DNA of 64,000 nucleotides from contig CAICTM010000152.1 in NCBI GenBank assembly GCA_903772945.1, positions 1 to 64,000 of the forward strand, read 5' to 3'. Below the pieces are notes generated by a model. The model saw only the letters and a program-made list of their open reading frames with translations. It did not search any database and was not told the DNA's origin. This document shows positions 45,184-55,143 of this stretch, piece by piece; positions within the stretch are counted from its first letter, which is position 1, and every line of letters begins with the position of its first letter. A program made the translations under genes and the position numbers. This DNA is from Seminavis robusta. Taxonomy: Eukaryota; Bacillariophyta; Bacillariophyceae; Naviculales; Naviculaceae.

Positions 45184-47130
45184 ATGATGAAAGCTTTACA
45201 CCCATCAAGCCTAGTAGTAGTTATCTTGCAACTGGTATCCCTCCTCTCTGGGATATCCGATGGTTTTCAGCCCAGGATTGGCAGCCATCATCATGATTGC
45301 AGGACAACGACAACGAGTTCCTCCATCCGACCCATTGGTGGTGACAACAAGAACCACAACCTCCGGCACTACCCACCACAACAACAACAGCAACAACAAT
45401 TGAAACTGAGATCGGGAGCCGTTCTCCACCAGAGTCGTCAATCTGCCGATACTTCTTCTTCTTCCAAAACAACAACAACAACCAATCCTGTCATTGCCGC
45501 TTCCGGTCTGATTGCTCTGGATGTTTTGTTTCGACGAGTCTTTCAACTGCTGGCCATTTCCTTTCCGTCGTCGTTGGCGGGTTGTGGCATGCTCTTTGCC
45601 ACGTTTTTGTTGGCGCCCGGTGGTGGTAGCAACCTTCATGCGGCACTCAGTCCAGGAGCTGCATTGCTGGCCAAATGGTTGCCCGTCTTTTTTGTACCCA
45701 GTCTGATTACCCTACCGTTGGCGGATAGTTTGGGATCATTTGCAGAAGTAAGTTTCAACAGAACAGAACAAGCAACAAGCAAAACAACAATTTAGCAAGA
45801 GAAAGAAAGAATTTATTGGCTTCAGTCTTTTTATTAATTGTGAAGCCGAGTGGAAATGTTTGGATGTTTGGATGAGCATCTCCTGGCTATCTGACTTACT
45901 TGTTCTGTATGTCTCTATTTTTGCTGCTGCTCCAGGTCTTGAAGGTAGCCGCCGTCATGGTGGGAGGATTTTATTTTACACTGCTGACAACGGCATGGAC
46001 GGTGGTGGGCATTCGAAAACTCTTGCCATCCAAAAAAACGGCTGCTGCTGTAGAAGAAGAAACCCCCGCAAAACAGCAGGCACAACCCACAACACCACCG
46101 CCAAAGCCCTTTTCGGATGCACTCAACAATGGACTACGACTCACCACGCTGGCCAGTGCCATTGCCGCCATCATCACCACCAACAACAACAAGAGTCCCT
46201 TTTCGAGTCTCTTGACTTGCGTCTTTATGCTCAGTACTACATTGATGAATTTTGTGTTTGGTGCTCGACTCCCCAAATCATTCACCAAGATTGTGCATCC
46301 GTTGGTGACGTGCACCTCGTTGACGTGGGTGGTAGCCTATGCCTTTGCCAAGGCCACGGGAGCAACCTTCCTCTCCGTTTTAAAGTCCTATCGTACCAAA
46401 TCCATGAGTTTGGCGACGAGTGGGGCTGGTGATGTAAGTTTTGTTGTGCTGCTTGCCATTGCCTGCTACTGTTTATTTTACCGTAGTATCTATCCTGAGG
46501 GCGTCTTTCTCACTTGATGAATTGTTATGACTACATTTTGTATCATATCCATCGAATCCATGGGAATCAATCAATCAATCATGATGATGTAACAACAACC
46601 AGCTTTTGATCTTTTTACTGGGCCCAGCCGTCGTGTCATTGGCATGTCAAATGTACGATCGTCGGAAACTCATGAGAGAAAATTTGGCCGAAGTGGGAGC
46701 GGCAGTCGGTGTTTCGGCATTTGGGGGCATTTTTGGAACGGCCGCTGCGGTCCGTGCATTGGATCTGGCAAGTCCCTACTTGAGATTGTCCCTACTGTCA
46801 CGCAACATTACATCCCCCTTGGCCATGGCCATTGCCAGTATTCTAGGAGCCGATACGTCCTTTGCCGTCACCATTGTTGTCATTACGGGATTGATTGGGG
46901 CCAACTTTGGAGCTTCCATTCTCGACAAGTTTGGTATCACGGATGCGGTAGCACGTGGACTGGGAATTGGAGCCGCGGCACACGGTTTGGGGACCGCAGC
47001 ATTGGTGAATGAAGAAGATGCATTTCCCTTTGCTGCCATTGCCATGGCTCTCACGGCATCCGCTGCCACTGTGATTGTGTCCATTCCTGTGTTCAAAAGG
47101 ATAATTCTGCAATTGGCTCTGGGAGCCTGA
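45184..47130 (+). CDS. PLGG1: Plastid glycolate/glycerate transporter, LrgA-LrgB type, 529 aa
   Basis: Exons 45184-45747, 45936-46433 and 46603-47130, with GTAAGT donors and all junctions phase 0. The N-terminus is a signal peptide (SLVVVILQLVSLLSGISDG) ending before Phe, the aromatic +1 residue typical of diatom plastid proteins, followed by a Ser/Thr/Gln-rich transit-like stretch. The LrgA-like half (about residues 105-205) and the LrgB half (from about 215) are membrane helices. The LrgB signature is in exon 3: SRNITSPLAMAIASILGADT, GLIGANFGASILDKFGI and GIGAAAHGLGTAALVNEED. In plants this plastid-envelope protein exports photorespiratory glycolate and imports glycerate. The fused length and domain order match. 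Start choice: two consecutive ATGs, the first used. Confidence 0.88.
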
Positions 47131-47591
47131 AGAAGCAATCCATACCTTGCTAGCTAGTTGTTTTTAATAAAAAAGGCGTGCCTCCGTAGCAACGATAAAC
47201 ATGAGCACTACACGTAGCTTCTTTGTTTCAACAGTGGTACAACTTGTGCCATCGGAATCAGGACGCTGTAGGCGGCTAATTTTGTGGGGGTCGTAAAGCT
47301 GCAGTCAAGTCTATCCAAGCACCATTTCAAAGTGAGAATCCAACTGGCCTTCCTCCTATGCTTGTGAGCATGCATTACTGTACTACTCCTAACTGAGAGT
47401 TGTGCTGTAACCTTACCGGTACGAATACTATTTGAAAGGGTGTGAGCTCGCTCCCAGCTCCTCTATCGGTGGCAGCAAAAAGGGCGGCAAGACAGAATTG
47501 TTACCAAAAAATGCGCCAAAGCTACCTCCAATTCCGCTTGTCCCATGAAAAATGCTCCCTTACAAGTTACATCATGGCACAAAGCAATTCT
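47131..47591. other. Intergenic between convergent genes
   Basis: Contains the PLGG1 3' UTR and the end of the CRAL-TRIO gene. No other feature. Confidence 0.5.
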
Positions 47592-48593
47592 TTAGATATC
47601 ATTGGTGCAACCAGCTTGAAACACAGCTTGCATTGCGTATCGCCTCCGGACGCTCTTTTGCATGCTCTCAATTGTTCGTTCCATTGCAGTTTGTGGATCA
47701 GGTGTATTGTAAAATTGGCTCAAGCGACCATCAGGGAACACACAACCAACTTGGATTTTGGAAACAATTGACTTGGGTAACACTGCGCGACATGAGGAGA
47801 TCAGCATGTTGGAGAAGAGGCCAGTATGGAAGAACTTCAGTTTGTCAGCGGTAAAGGGGCACAAACAGAAGACTTCTGTGCAGATCTTCTTTGCAATCTT
47901 GAAGTCCAAGTTAGAGGCCAAACTCAATCTATCACACTCGAACACAAATGTGATCCCAGTTCGAGTACTGTGGAAGTCTGGACCCATGGCATGAAACATA
48001 TAGTAGAGGCCTGCAGCAAGTGTTTTCCAGCCTTTCTCTGTTCTCAGTGTCTGCAGATCACAGCATCTCATATCCATAACAGCACCATATCCACCAGTAG
48101 ATCGGTTGCAGAGAAAATCAAGGAAGAGTTGGGGCATCGACAATACATGGTTGCGCAAAGCTACTAATGCATCTTCCAGAGTGTTTTGAATATCATATTC
48201 CTGCCGAAATCCCTGTAAAGATATGGCTCTGTCAACAGCAGCTCCCACATCACCTTGATCAATAATTGCTATCTGGCAGTACTCAAAATCAGATAGTTTG
48301 TCCAGATCAGGGCAGCTCTCAATGGCTGTTTTGATGGCCCGAGCCCAGTCACGTTCTTGATTTGTAAGGACCATGGACCGATCCACCAGAGGAGGCAATG
48401 GATATGGCTGCTGGTTTTCTTCATTCCCACCATCTTCTGCCGCGGGAGGAGCATTTTCGTTTTGGGGCTGCACCTCTTCATTCCCATCATCGCCTTCTGG
48501 AACAGGAGCCTCTTCATTTGGGCGATTTTCCCCTTCAACATCATCTTCAGGTGCCCTTGGCACTTGGTATATCTCCGCCACCACTACGTTCAT
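47592..48593 (-). CDS. CRAL-TRIO (Sec14-like) domain protein, about 333 aa
   Basis: ATG 48593 is the first in frame; the frame is open a little further upstream, so a longer start or 5' exon is possible. Residues 10-75 are acidic and Pro/Asn-rich. Residues about 95-165 look like the helical CRAL-TRIO N-terminal region (ALVALRNHVLSMPQLFLDFL). The lipid-binding core follows: GLYYMFHAMGPDFHSTRTGI, TFVFECDRLSL and PKSIVSKIQVGCVFPDGRLS. Diatoms have many such proteins. Sec14-like domains bind phosphoinositides, tocopherol-like or other lipids and move them between membranes; the ligand here is not predictable. No membrane segment or targeting peptide is visible. Confidence 0.75.
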   Translation of the reverse strand: MNVVVAEIYQVPRAPEDDVEGENRPNEEAPVPEGDDGNEEVQPQNENAPPAAEDGGNEENQQPYPLPPLVDRSMVLTNQERDWARAIKTAIESCPDLDKLSDFEYCQIAIIDQGDVGAAVDRAISLQGFRQEYDIQNTLEDALVALRNHVLSMPQLFLDFLCNRSTGGYGAVMDMRCCDLQTLRTEKGWKTLAAGLYYMFHAMGPDFHSTRTGITFVFECDRLSLASNLDFKIAKKICTEVFCLCPFTADKLKFFHTGLFSNMLISSCRAVLPKSIVSKIQVGCVFPDGRLSQFYNTPDPQTAMERTIESMQKSVRRRYAMQAVFQAGCTNDI

Positions 48594-49984
48594 CCTTGCT
48601 TTCAATCTTCGAATGGAACCAACTTTAAAGAATGGTCGATGAGATTTCGCTTGTGACCCTCAAGGTAAACTCCTTCAAACAGCTGTCGCTGAGGTATGGG
48701 CAACTCTAGCGAGGATTACCCTCCACAACACACAGCAGCAAGGCACGAAGCCTGGCCCTCGCTGCCTTCCGTAGATACTAGTACGGTACCGGTATCCTCC
48801 CTCTATTCTAAAACCCCCTGTCAGCAAGGCACGAAAAGTAAAACCACAAGCAATTGGCGTCTTCTTTGCCTTTCGGAGCCTGGCCCTCGCTGGCTTCCGA
48901 TAGATTCCGTAGGGCAGTGGTACGAAGACGACTTCCCCTCTCTAAGCCTGTTACGTGAGACCCAGTGGCAGCGGATGATTACATGTCTGGCTATTGTAGC
49001 TGGTGGTGTTGTAGAAAGTGGAATGGCCCCTCGAATGCTTCCGAAGATAGCGTCCGTACCTAAAAACCCCTTTCTCATAAAAAAATGTGCCCCCCTGCCC
49101 CTGGAACCTAGTCCCAATTTCCACCCCTTTTTGCATAAGCCGGCCCCCCGCTGGCTTCCATCAATCTCTTTCCAAACACGAAACCCCCACTATCCCTTTC
49201 CTCAAAAATAGGTGCATGAGCAAGACGCCGTTCAAACTGCAAATGACAACGTCAACTCTAATAGTCAATCGCAGATATCTAGATCCTGGGACCTGAAGTA
49301 CTAGTACATTCTGATATTGGCCCAGGTGCGTGGCCTGGTATGGTGATGGGTTTTTGCTTGAGCACAGGAGTAGCTAGGTCCAGGAGGAGACGGGCAGGAG
49401 AGTGGCCCAGAGATGGACGGTTCAGGGCCTGACATTCCTTTGCAATTTGAGCTACTAGCTTGCCAACAGAACCTTGGAGCTTCTGGACACTACGGTACCC
49501 ACTCAATGGATCAGATGGCACCACCTCAACACCACCGCTTTGAAGATCTGTTGAGCAACTCTCGCTCCTCCTGATCAGTCACATCTCAATTGCAGTCGTT
49601 GCACTGGCTCTTGGCTTGCCGTCATGCCCAATATTTATTGCCATTTGCACATACCCACATCTCTGCTCAAGAATGGCGTGATGCTCTCTTTCTCCGGTTC
49701 GGTCTTACCCCCGACCTCTTCCTGCTCTAATCCCCCGTTACGAACATGTTTCTTTTAACGCCGAGGAAACTACCTGCCCCACAAATAAATTTTGACTATG
49801 AAAACGGCAAAGCTGTTTTAAAAGTTCCTTCAGGTAGACGCTACGGCATCCTAGCTATAGGACCACAATAAGCTATCCATCCGACAAGGTTGAGCTTAAA
49901 CTCTTGCGCCACATACATTACATACATACATACATTGTATGTCTTCTTTGCTTGCTTGTACTAGCTAGTAGTAGTACGGTACTA
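48594..49984. other. Intergenic
   Basis: No gene with support. The phrase GCCTGGCCCTCGCTG(G/C)CTTCCG occurs near 48750 and 48880, with a diverged copy near 49140 (GCCCCCCGCTGGCTTCC). An ACATACATACATACAT microsatellite is at 49913-49935, just beyond the 3' end of the carrier gene. Confidence 0.5.
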
Positions 49985-51430
49985 TTAGAGTCCAACACCC
50001 GCATTGTGGACAGTGTCTCGCAGCACCCGACTATCTTGCAAATCTTCCAAGGAATCAAAGACGGCGCACATTTCTTGAAAGGACATGGTCCCGTCATTGT
50101 CGGCATCGGCGAGATCCATCAACCGCCGCACATCTTGTTGAAGCGTGCGCGAACTGGGAAATCTGCGACGCATGGCTTCGTAGAGTTCTTCTTCGTCCAC
50201 GACCCCATTTCCATCGGTATCCAAACTCTTGAAGAGTGCCACCATTTGTTGTTCTTTGAGAATGTGATCGAGTTTTTGAGACCGGGCCGCATGTGCGAAT
50301 TCTGCCTTATCAATGGTTCCACTGTGGTCGTAATCGGCCTCGGCAAAGATATCATTTGTGATTGTCTGGGCCGTGGCGGCATCGTGTCCGGCATGCTGCA
50401 AGGCCGTTTGGAGTTCCAACCGATCAATTTCTCCATTGCCATCGACATCCATGGACCGGAAAATGCCCAACAACCATTGGGTGCGTGCATTCTCCAAGTT
50501 TTGTTCTTTGGACATGCGTCGCATTTGTTCCAAAAAGAGAAACGTCAAACAAAAGTGCGGTCCAATACGAAGAAAGGAAGGAACAAAGCCCTTCATAAAG
50601 GCGGCAGGACCTTCTTGTTTCCAAATCTGGTAGGCGGCGTGGACCATCCCGCCTTGGATGGATCCGGCAAAGAGACGGGTCCGAATGACATCGACGGGAT
50701 TCATGGCGAGTGCCGACAAGAATCCACTGGTGAGCGCACAGGTCATGTCGATGGCAGGAGTATCTTGATAGCCATGTTCAATGGCGTATTCATGGAGCAG
50801 AGTATAGGAGGTCAAATTGACCGATGTACAGACCACTCCCAGAGCGACACTGGCGCCTCCGGCTTTGAAGAATCCTTGCATGCCTTGCGCCTCCCAAATG
50901 GATTGGGTAAATGCCAAGGGACCCACTATTGGGACGGGTGCGGCAGCAGCACCGCCACCGGCTCCCACCATATTGAGCATGGGCAGTGGTTGGGCCTGTA
51001 CTTTGGTACGCACAATTTCAAACGGGTTGCAAATGAAAAAGCCGAGAGCACCACTAATGCCACCGGCCACCATGCGTTTCCAGGCCGGTGGAGAGTCGGG
51101 CCCCGTATGCACACGGTCCATAATGGGTTGATAGGCACCAATGCGAAACAGATTTTGACTCGTTTCTCGCATCATGACCGGAATCAATCCGCGTTGGAGG
51201 ATACGAACGTCACTCGTAAGGCAGAGTCGAAAAAATCCGACAATGCCGCCACCTTGTTTTCCTTGAAACATCATGGCTTGTGTCTTGGCAACACCAAAGG
51301 GATTGGAAAAGGGAGCCGCCAATGTGGATGCCACGGCGGGAAAGAGAAACGACTGCCATTGAGGAAGAGGGGGAGCTTGGACCACCAACAAGTTGGATCC
51401 TTGGTTATTCTGTTGTACGAGCATCGCCAT
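49985..51430 (-). CDS. Mitochondrial carrier with four C-terminal EF hands, 481 aa
   Basis: I choose ATG 51430 (context ACCATGGCG); an in-frame GTG/ATG-poor extension to 51637 is probably leader. Three carrier repeats with the PxxxxK/R signatures PFGVAK (44-49), PFEIVR (136-141) and PVDVIR (245-250) occupy residues 20-305. The first lacks the usual acidic residue after the proline. Four EF-hand loops follow at 328-339 (DVDGNGEIDRLE), 366-377 (DYDHSGTIDKAE), 404-415 (DTDGNGVVDEEE) and 442-453 (DADNDGTMSFQE), exactly 38 residues apart. Animal and plant calcium-regulated carriers (SCaMC, aralar) have their EF hands at the N-terminus, so the order is reversed here. Likely an inner-membrane, calcium-responsive carrier; substrate not predictable from the visible contact sites. 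Confidence 0.85.
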   Translation of the reverse strand: MAMLVQQNNQGSNLLVVQAPPLPQWQSFLFPAVASTLAAPFSNPFGVAKTQAMMFQGKQGGGIVGFFRLCLTSDVRILQRGLIPVMMRETSQNLFRIGAYQPIMDRVHTGPDSPPAWKRMVAGGISGALGFFICNPFEIVRTKVQAQPLPMLNMVGAGGGAAAAPVPIVGPLAFTQSIWEAQGMQGFFKAGGASVALGVVCTSVNLTSYTLLHEYAIEHGYQDTPAIDMTCALTSGFLSALAMNPVDVIRTRLFAGSIQGGMVHAAYQIWKQEGPAAFMKGFVPSFLRIGPHFCLTFLFLEQMRRMSKEQNLENARTQWLLGIFRSMDVDGNGEIDRLELQTALQHAGHDAATAQTITNDIFAEADYDHSGTIDKAEFAHAARSQKLDHILKEQQMVALFKSLDTDGNGVVDEEELYEAMRRRFPSSRTLQQDVRRLMDLADADNDGTMSFQEMCAVFDSLEDLQDSRVLRDTVHNAGVGL

Positions 51431-51968
51431 GGTACTAGTAGGACTTCTTTGAAAGAGGGAAGCTTGGATTGGAGCTCTTTTGCAAAGTTTGAGGTCCAGG
51501 AAATTGTGAGGGTTGAATCGAATCCATAATGACTGGCTTGTTCGCCCTTTTGGGTGGTGACGACAAAACTTCTTCCAGCAGGAAAAGAAGACCTGGACTC
51601 TAGGTTGATGTGGTAAAACAAATTTAGTATAAACCAAATTTGATTTAAAAACTGCTTTAACCCTATGTTTACCTCAACTACGTTAAAAACGATCTGCCCG
51701 AGACTGATCGCAGAACATGCAACGGTTCGATGGAGAGATTGAGATCTTTTAGGGAAGCACAAACGTCAGAAGCAGCAGATGTGACTTATGAATGGCGATT
51801 CCAAACCGGTTGACTATGAAGAAGAACATGAAGTGCGTAGGCATCCATTTCTACTCGTTTTATCACAGTGATTGGTCGAAGGTACTCTAGTATTGTGAAT
51901 CTGGTCTTTCGGACCTTCGCACCGGTACCCGTATTCTTCTTTACTTATGTCTTGTGATTTCGTTCTTT
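51431..51968. other. Intergenic
   Basis: 5' flank of the carrier gene; no other feature seen up to the TIR of the next element. Confidence 0.5.
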
Positions 51969-52154
51969 GGGTAGCGTGATTTGTCCGTCACAAATTTTCA
52001 CTTAGGCTAAGTGCTCGAAAATCCACTTAGGCTAAGTAACACTTAGCCTAAGCAATACACTTAGGCTAAGCAACTCACTTAGGCTAAGCGAAACACTTAG
52101 GCTAAGCCATACTAATCAACTCACTTAGGCTAAGCAAAACACTTAGGCTAAGTG

Positions 52155-52717
52155 ATGCTCTCCGAGGCTCCTCAACAGCACAAGTCTCAAGTCTCCTCAA
52201 CAGCACAACACAACAAGTCCCTGCAACAAGCACACACACAGCCACAAGGAGAGACACAACTATCACCCATCATGCCCCCACTTTCAGCTTCATGTGAACT
52301 GCTCAAAGAGCTTCACAAGAAAGAGTTTAATTGGGTTACAACAGAGATTCGAATTCAGGTTGCAACTTCCCTGGAGGATGACACCACTCATACTATTAAT
52401 CTGGCTTCCACCCTTGGCTATGGTGTGAATAATCCAAAAAACCCAGACGACAGCACAGTCTATTGGCTGCGAAAATTGAGGAAGGAACGATTCACAAAAC
52501 ATCACGTCCCATCAAAGGCGACGACGAGAAATGTCCTTTCTATTTCAATGTCTATTGGTCTTCCCAGCATAATCAATGGTACCTTCCTAAGCTGCAACGT
52601 GGTTGCAAACACCATGCTGGTCCCATTGCGGATTGTGATAAACCAGTTTCTCCACGAGTCAGTAGTTGCTTGAACTTGAAATGTGAAATAATATCGTGGA
52701 AGTCTGAAACTTGACAA
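52155..52717 (+). pseudogene. Element ORF with FAR1/GCM1-like zinc-binding motif, frameshifted
   Basis: The frame from ATG 52155 has a Gln-rich start and then KELHKKEFNWVTTEIRIQVA and TVYWLRKLRKERFTKH. Near 52490-52510 the similarity passes to another frame: DDEKCPFYFNVYWSSQHNQW and LQRGCKHHAGP, with the C...C...H...H spacing of WRKY-GCM1/FAR1-type zinc ribbons, DNA-binding parts of MULE transposases. It stops at about 52714 without a DDE domain. So this is at most the DNA-binding portion of a transposase. Confidence 0.5.
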
Positions 52718-52756
52718 GAGATTATCGCATTTTCTTCGGTTGTTGATTAATTCTTG

Positions 52757-53404
52757 TCACTCCAATGATGGAAAAAATTTAACATGATCATTGGTTCGCA
52801 ATGATGAAAACACACTGTTGATTCGATCGGCAAGACCATGATATACCGTATAGAATGAAAAAGCAACACGCTTTGCTCCAAGGCGTTTTATCAATACAGC
52901 TCCCAGAACCAAGTAGAGACCACTTGAAAACACATAGCTCGGAACATCGTTGTTTCCAGGAAGTTGAGTGATATTGTCTACATTGATAAGGGGAATCTTG
53001 TCCAAACAACCAATAACCGTTGGAAAGAAGTTATTTTGGAAATCAATATTGTCGTGATATTCCTGGTTGAACAAGCGTCCGTAATGCGTAGAAGGGTCTA
53101 TCGTCATAGGCTTGGTGCTCTTGGTAGGGATTAGAATCAAAATGCATAGACCTGTAGATGCTGTTATGTTTTCTTTTTTCCGCTTTCTGTCATGCTGTTT
53201 TGTGTGCTCACGTTGCTTCTCTTTCTTCTTTTCTTCGGAGTCAACAACTGCTCCTATGACATGGTCAATCTCAGACCCAAGCTCAGACTCAATCAAATCA
53301 TCCTCGCCAACACTATTGTTGGTGTTGGTAGCATTGGTATTGTTGGATGCACCATTGGCCTGTCCTTGTAAGAGTGGAAGCTCATGGTCGTGATTTGTTT
53401 CCAT
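52757..53404 (-). CDS. Element ORF of unknown function, 215 aa
   Basis: ATG 53404. An Asn/Glu-rich start is followed by a Lys/Arg/Glu helix (EEKKKEKQREHTKQHDRKRK, nuclear-localisation-like) and then a hydrophobic, folded-looking part (HDNIDFQNNFFPTVIGCLDK, SSGLYLVLGAVLIKRLGAKR). It lies wholly between the terminal palindrome arrays and converges on the zinc-motif ORF. I recognise no domain. It could be element cargo or an auxiliary protein. Confidence 0.5.
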   Translation of the reverse strand: METNHDHELPLLQGQANGASNNTNATNTNNSVGEDDLIESELGSEIDHVIGAVVDSEEKKKEKQREHTKQHDRKRKKENITASTGLCILILIPTKSTKPMTIDPSTHYGRLFNQEYHDNIDFQNNFFPTVIGCLDKIPLINVDNITQLPGNNDVPSYVFSSGLYLVLGAVLIKRLGAKRVAFSFYTVYHGLADRINSVFSSLRTNDHVKFFPSLE

Positions 53405-53744
53405 CCTTAACAGTTTTTATATTGACATATCTCAGAGCCAGGGTTTTCCCAGTGCCTTTGAAAAAATGAAATCTGACAGATTATGAGCTGAGAGAAGCTG
53501 CCACGAAAAGTATCACTTAGGCTAAGTAATTCACTTAGGCTAAGTGGATCACTTAGCCTAAGTAATTCACTTAGGCTAAGTGAATCAAATGTGACTGACT
53601 ACTTGGTAAATCAAATAAGACTGAATTTCACTTGGGCTAAGTGAACCACTTAGCCTAAGTAAATCAAATTGAATCACTTAGCCTAAGTGAAAATTCAATC
53701 ACTTAGCCTAAGTGAAAATTTGTGAGGGACAAATCACGCTACCC

Positions 53745-55143
53745 TCGCACTGCTACTGATCTACTGATTAAAGATTACTCCCAGTATTAATAAAGTACTT
53801 TTTATACTGGATAGGCATACGTAGCCAAGAAATTGAAGAACACTAGTGGTGCTGTCCTTTAAATCCTGATGGAGCAGAAGCAAAACACAAATTTTAAAAT
53901 TGTGTTTTGCTTCTCAACTGCACCGGTACCGGTACCGGTACAGGTAGCATCAGTTTTAACCTTGATTCGATTTCGCTTGAAGACATTTCGGTACTGGTTG
54001 TTGCTATTGAATAGCTACCGGTAGTACTAGCTAGCTAGTAGAGTACCGCACAGCTGTAAACGGAAATCGTTGTGAAGATCACCTCTCTCACCTCTCACAG
54101 CTCCTCTCACAGCTCCTCTCACTGTTCTGTCACTGTCTAACAGCGTCAGGCACAGTTTTGATCGCTGTTTACTGTAGATACTTTATGGCACTCTCACGCT
54201 TTGCTGCATTATTTATTTATTTGATTGAATTTCAATCTTCAGTGGCACCATAGCATCACCCAAGCTAGCGCTCTCCATCCGCTACAGTACATGTAGACTT
54301 CTGTCATAGCAATGGCAGAGTTAGCTAGAAGAGCTAACTGAAGCTTGTTCTACCGACGGTATTGGTGAGATAGGTGTCACTGCCCAGGTCACCATTGCAT
54401 CAGCTATTGCATCACAGCGCGAGTGTGCATGTTTAGAGCTGCAGAAGGTCAGTTGTACGGAAAACGATTTTTAAAAAAGAACAGTTGGAAGAGGAAGAGT
54501 TGAATGGGGCACCAGGGAGCCATGGTGATGTTGTTAGATTTATTAATACCACAGCTTTACCACAAGGTGTCAATGGAGATTGCTATTGCTTTTGCTAGAA
54601 GTGTTCTTGAAAACAGGAATTAATGCATTGTCATTCTGAGTGAAGTAAAAGCAAGCCCTCGGCGCAGTAGAAAAAATAGCAACTACTAATCTTTGTGACA
54701 AACAAACAATTAATGCATTGCCCTGTTCTATTTTACTGTACCGGTAGTTTTGCGTGAACCCCTTCTTATGAGTCAGTGTGGAGAAGTTGAAGCGGGAAGA
54801 TATCCGCGATTGTATCTGTCCGATGTGCCTCAGGCCTACGTGAAACCGGAGCTAAGCAGTAAGAATCGCTATTTTGGTACGCACGATTCCTAAACAAAAA
54901 AGTTCTCTTGAAAGATGTCACAGTGACCATTGAAGGTTGAAGCTTGAAGTGCTGCATGCTGCACGCACGCTTATTCCTCTTTTTATTCATTCATTTTTTG
55001 CGATCTCCCTCCATCATCATCTCTTTCATCCTCATCTCTGGCTAGCTATAGCTAGCTATCATAGATACTGTACCGGTAGTGCTGTAATACCTATCCATTA
55101 TAATTATCCAGCTCTTCATAACACTTCTTTATCATAATCAATC
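53745..55143. other. Intergenic
   Basis: No gene seen. Contains the 37-bp palindrome listed below, three joined ACCGGT words at 53921-53942, and the promoter/5' UTR of the guanylate cyclase near the end. Confidence 0.5.
53877..53913. repeat. 37-bp near-perfect palindrome
   Basis: GAAGCAAAACACAA at the left mirrors TTGTGTTTTGCTTC at the right around an AT centre. Confidence 0.9.

Larger units (their letters stand above)
51969..53744. mobile_element. TIR element, 1,776 bp, with arrays of a 15-bp palindrome at both ends
   Basis: The ends GGGTAGCGTGATTTGTCC (51969) and its inverted copy (to 53744) match for about 46 bp with one mismatch and run into CACTTAGGCTAAGTG. That palindromic word, or its other centre CACTTAGCCTAAGTG, occurs eight times at the left end (51998-52154) and eight times at the right end (53514-53713), with one or two changes per copy. 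The interior holds two convergent open frames. Flanking bases (CGTTCTTT left, TCGCACTG right) show no target duplication. Multiple subterminal motifs of this kind usually bind transposase. Superfamily not certain; the interior zinc-finger-like motif suggests a MULE relation. Confidence 0.85.

Noticed and set aside
49904-51529. 541-codon plus-strand open frame
   Set aside because: It is antisense to the mitochondrial carrier, whose repeats and EF hands are unmistakable; the plus frame has no domain and is a by-product of codon bias.
52020-52154. CACTTAGGCTAAGTG copies as an operator for the neighbouring carrier gene
   Set aside because: The copies lie inside the TIRs and are mirrored at the other end 1.5 kb away, so they belong to the mobile element.
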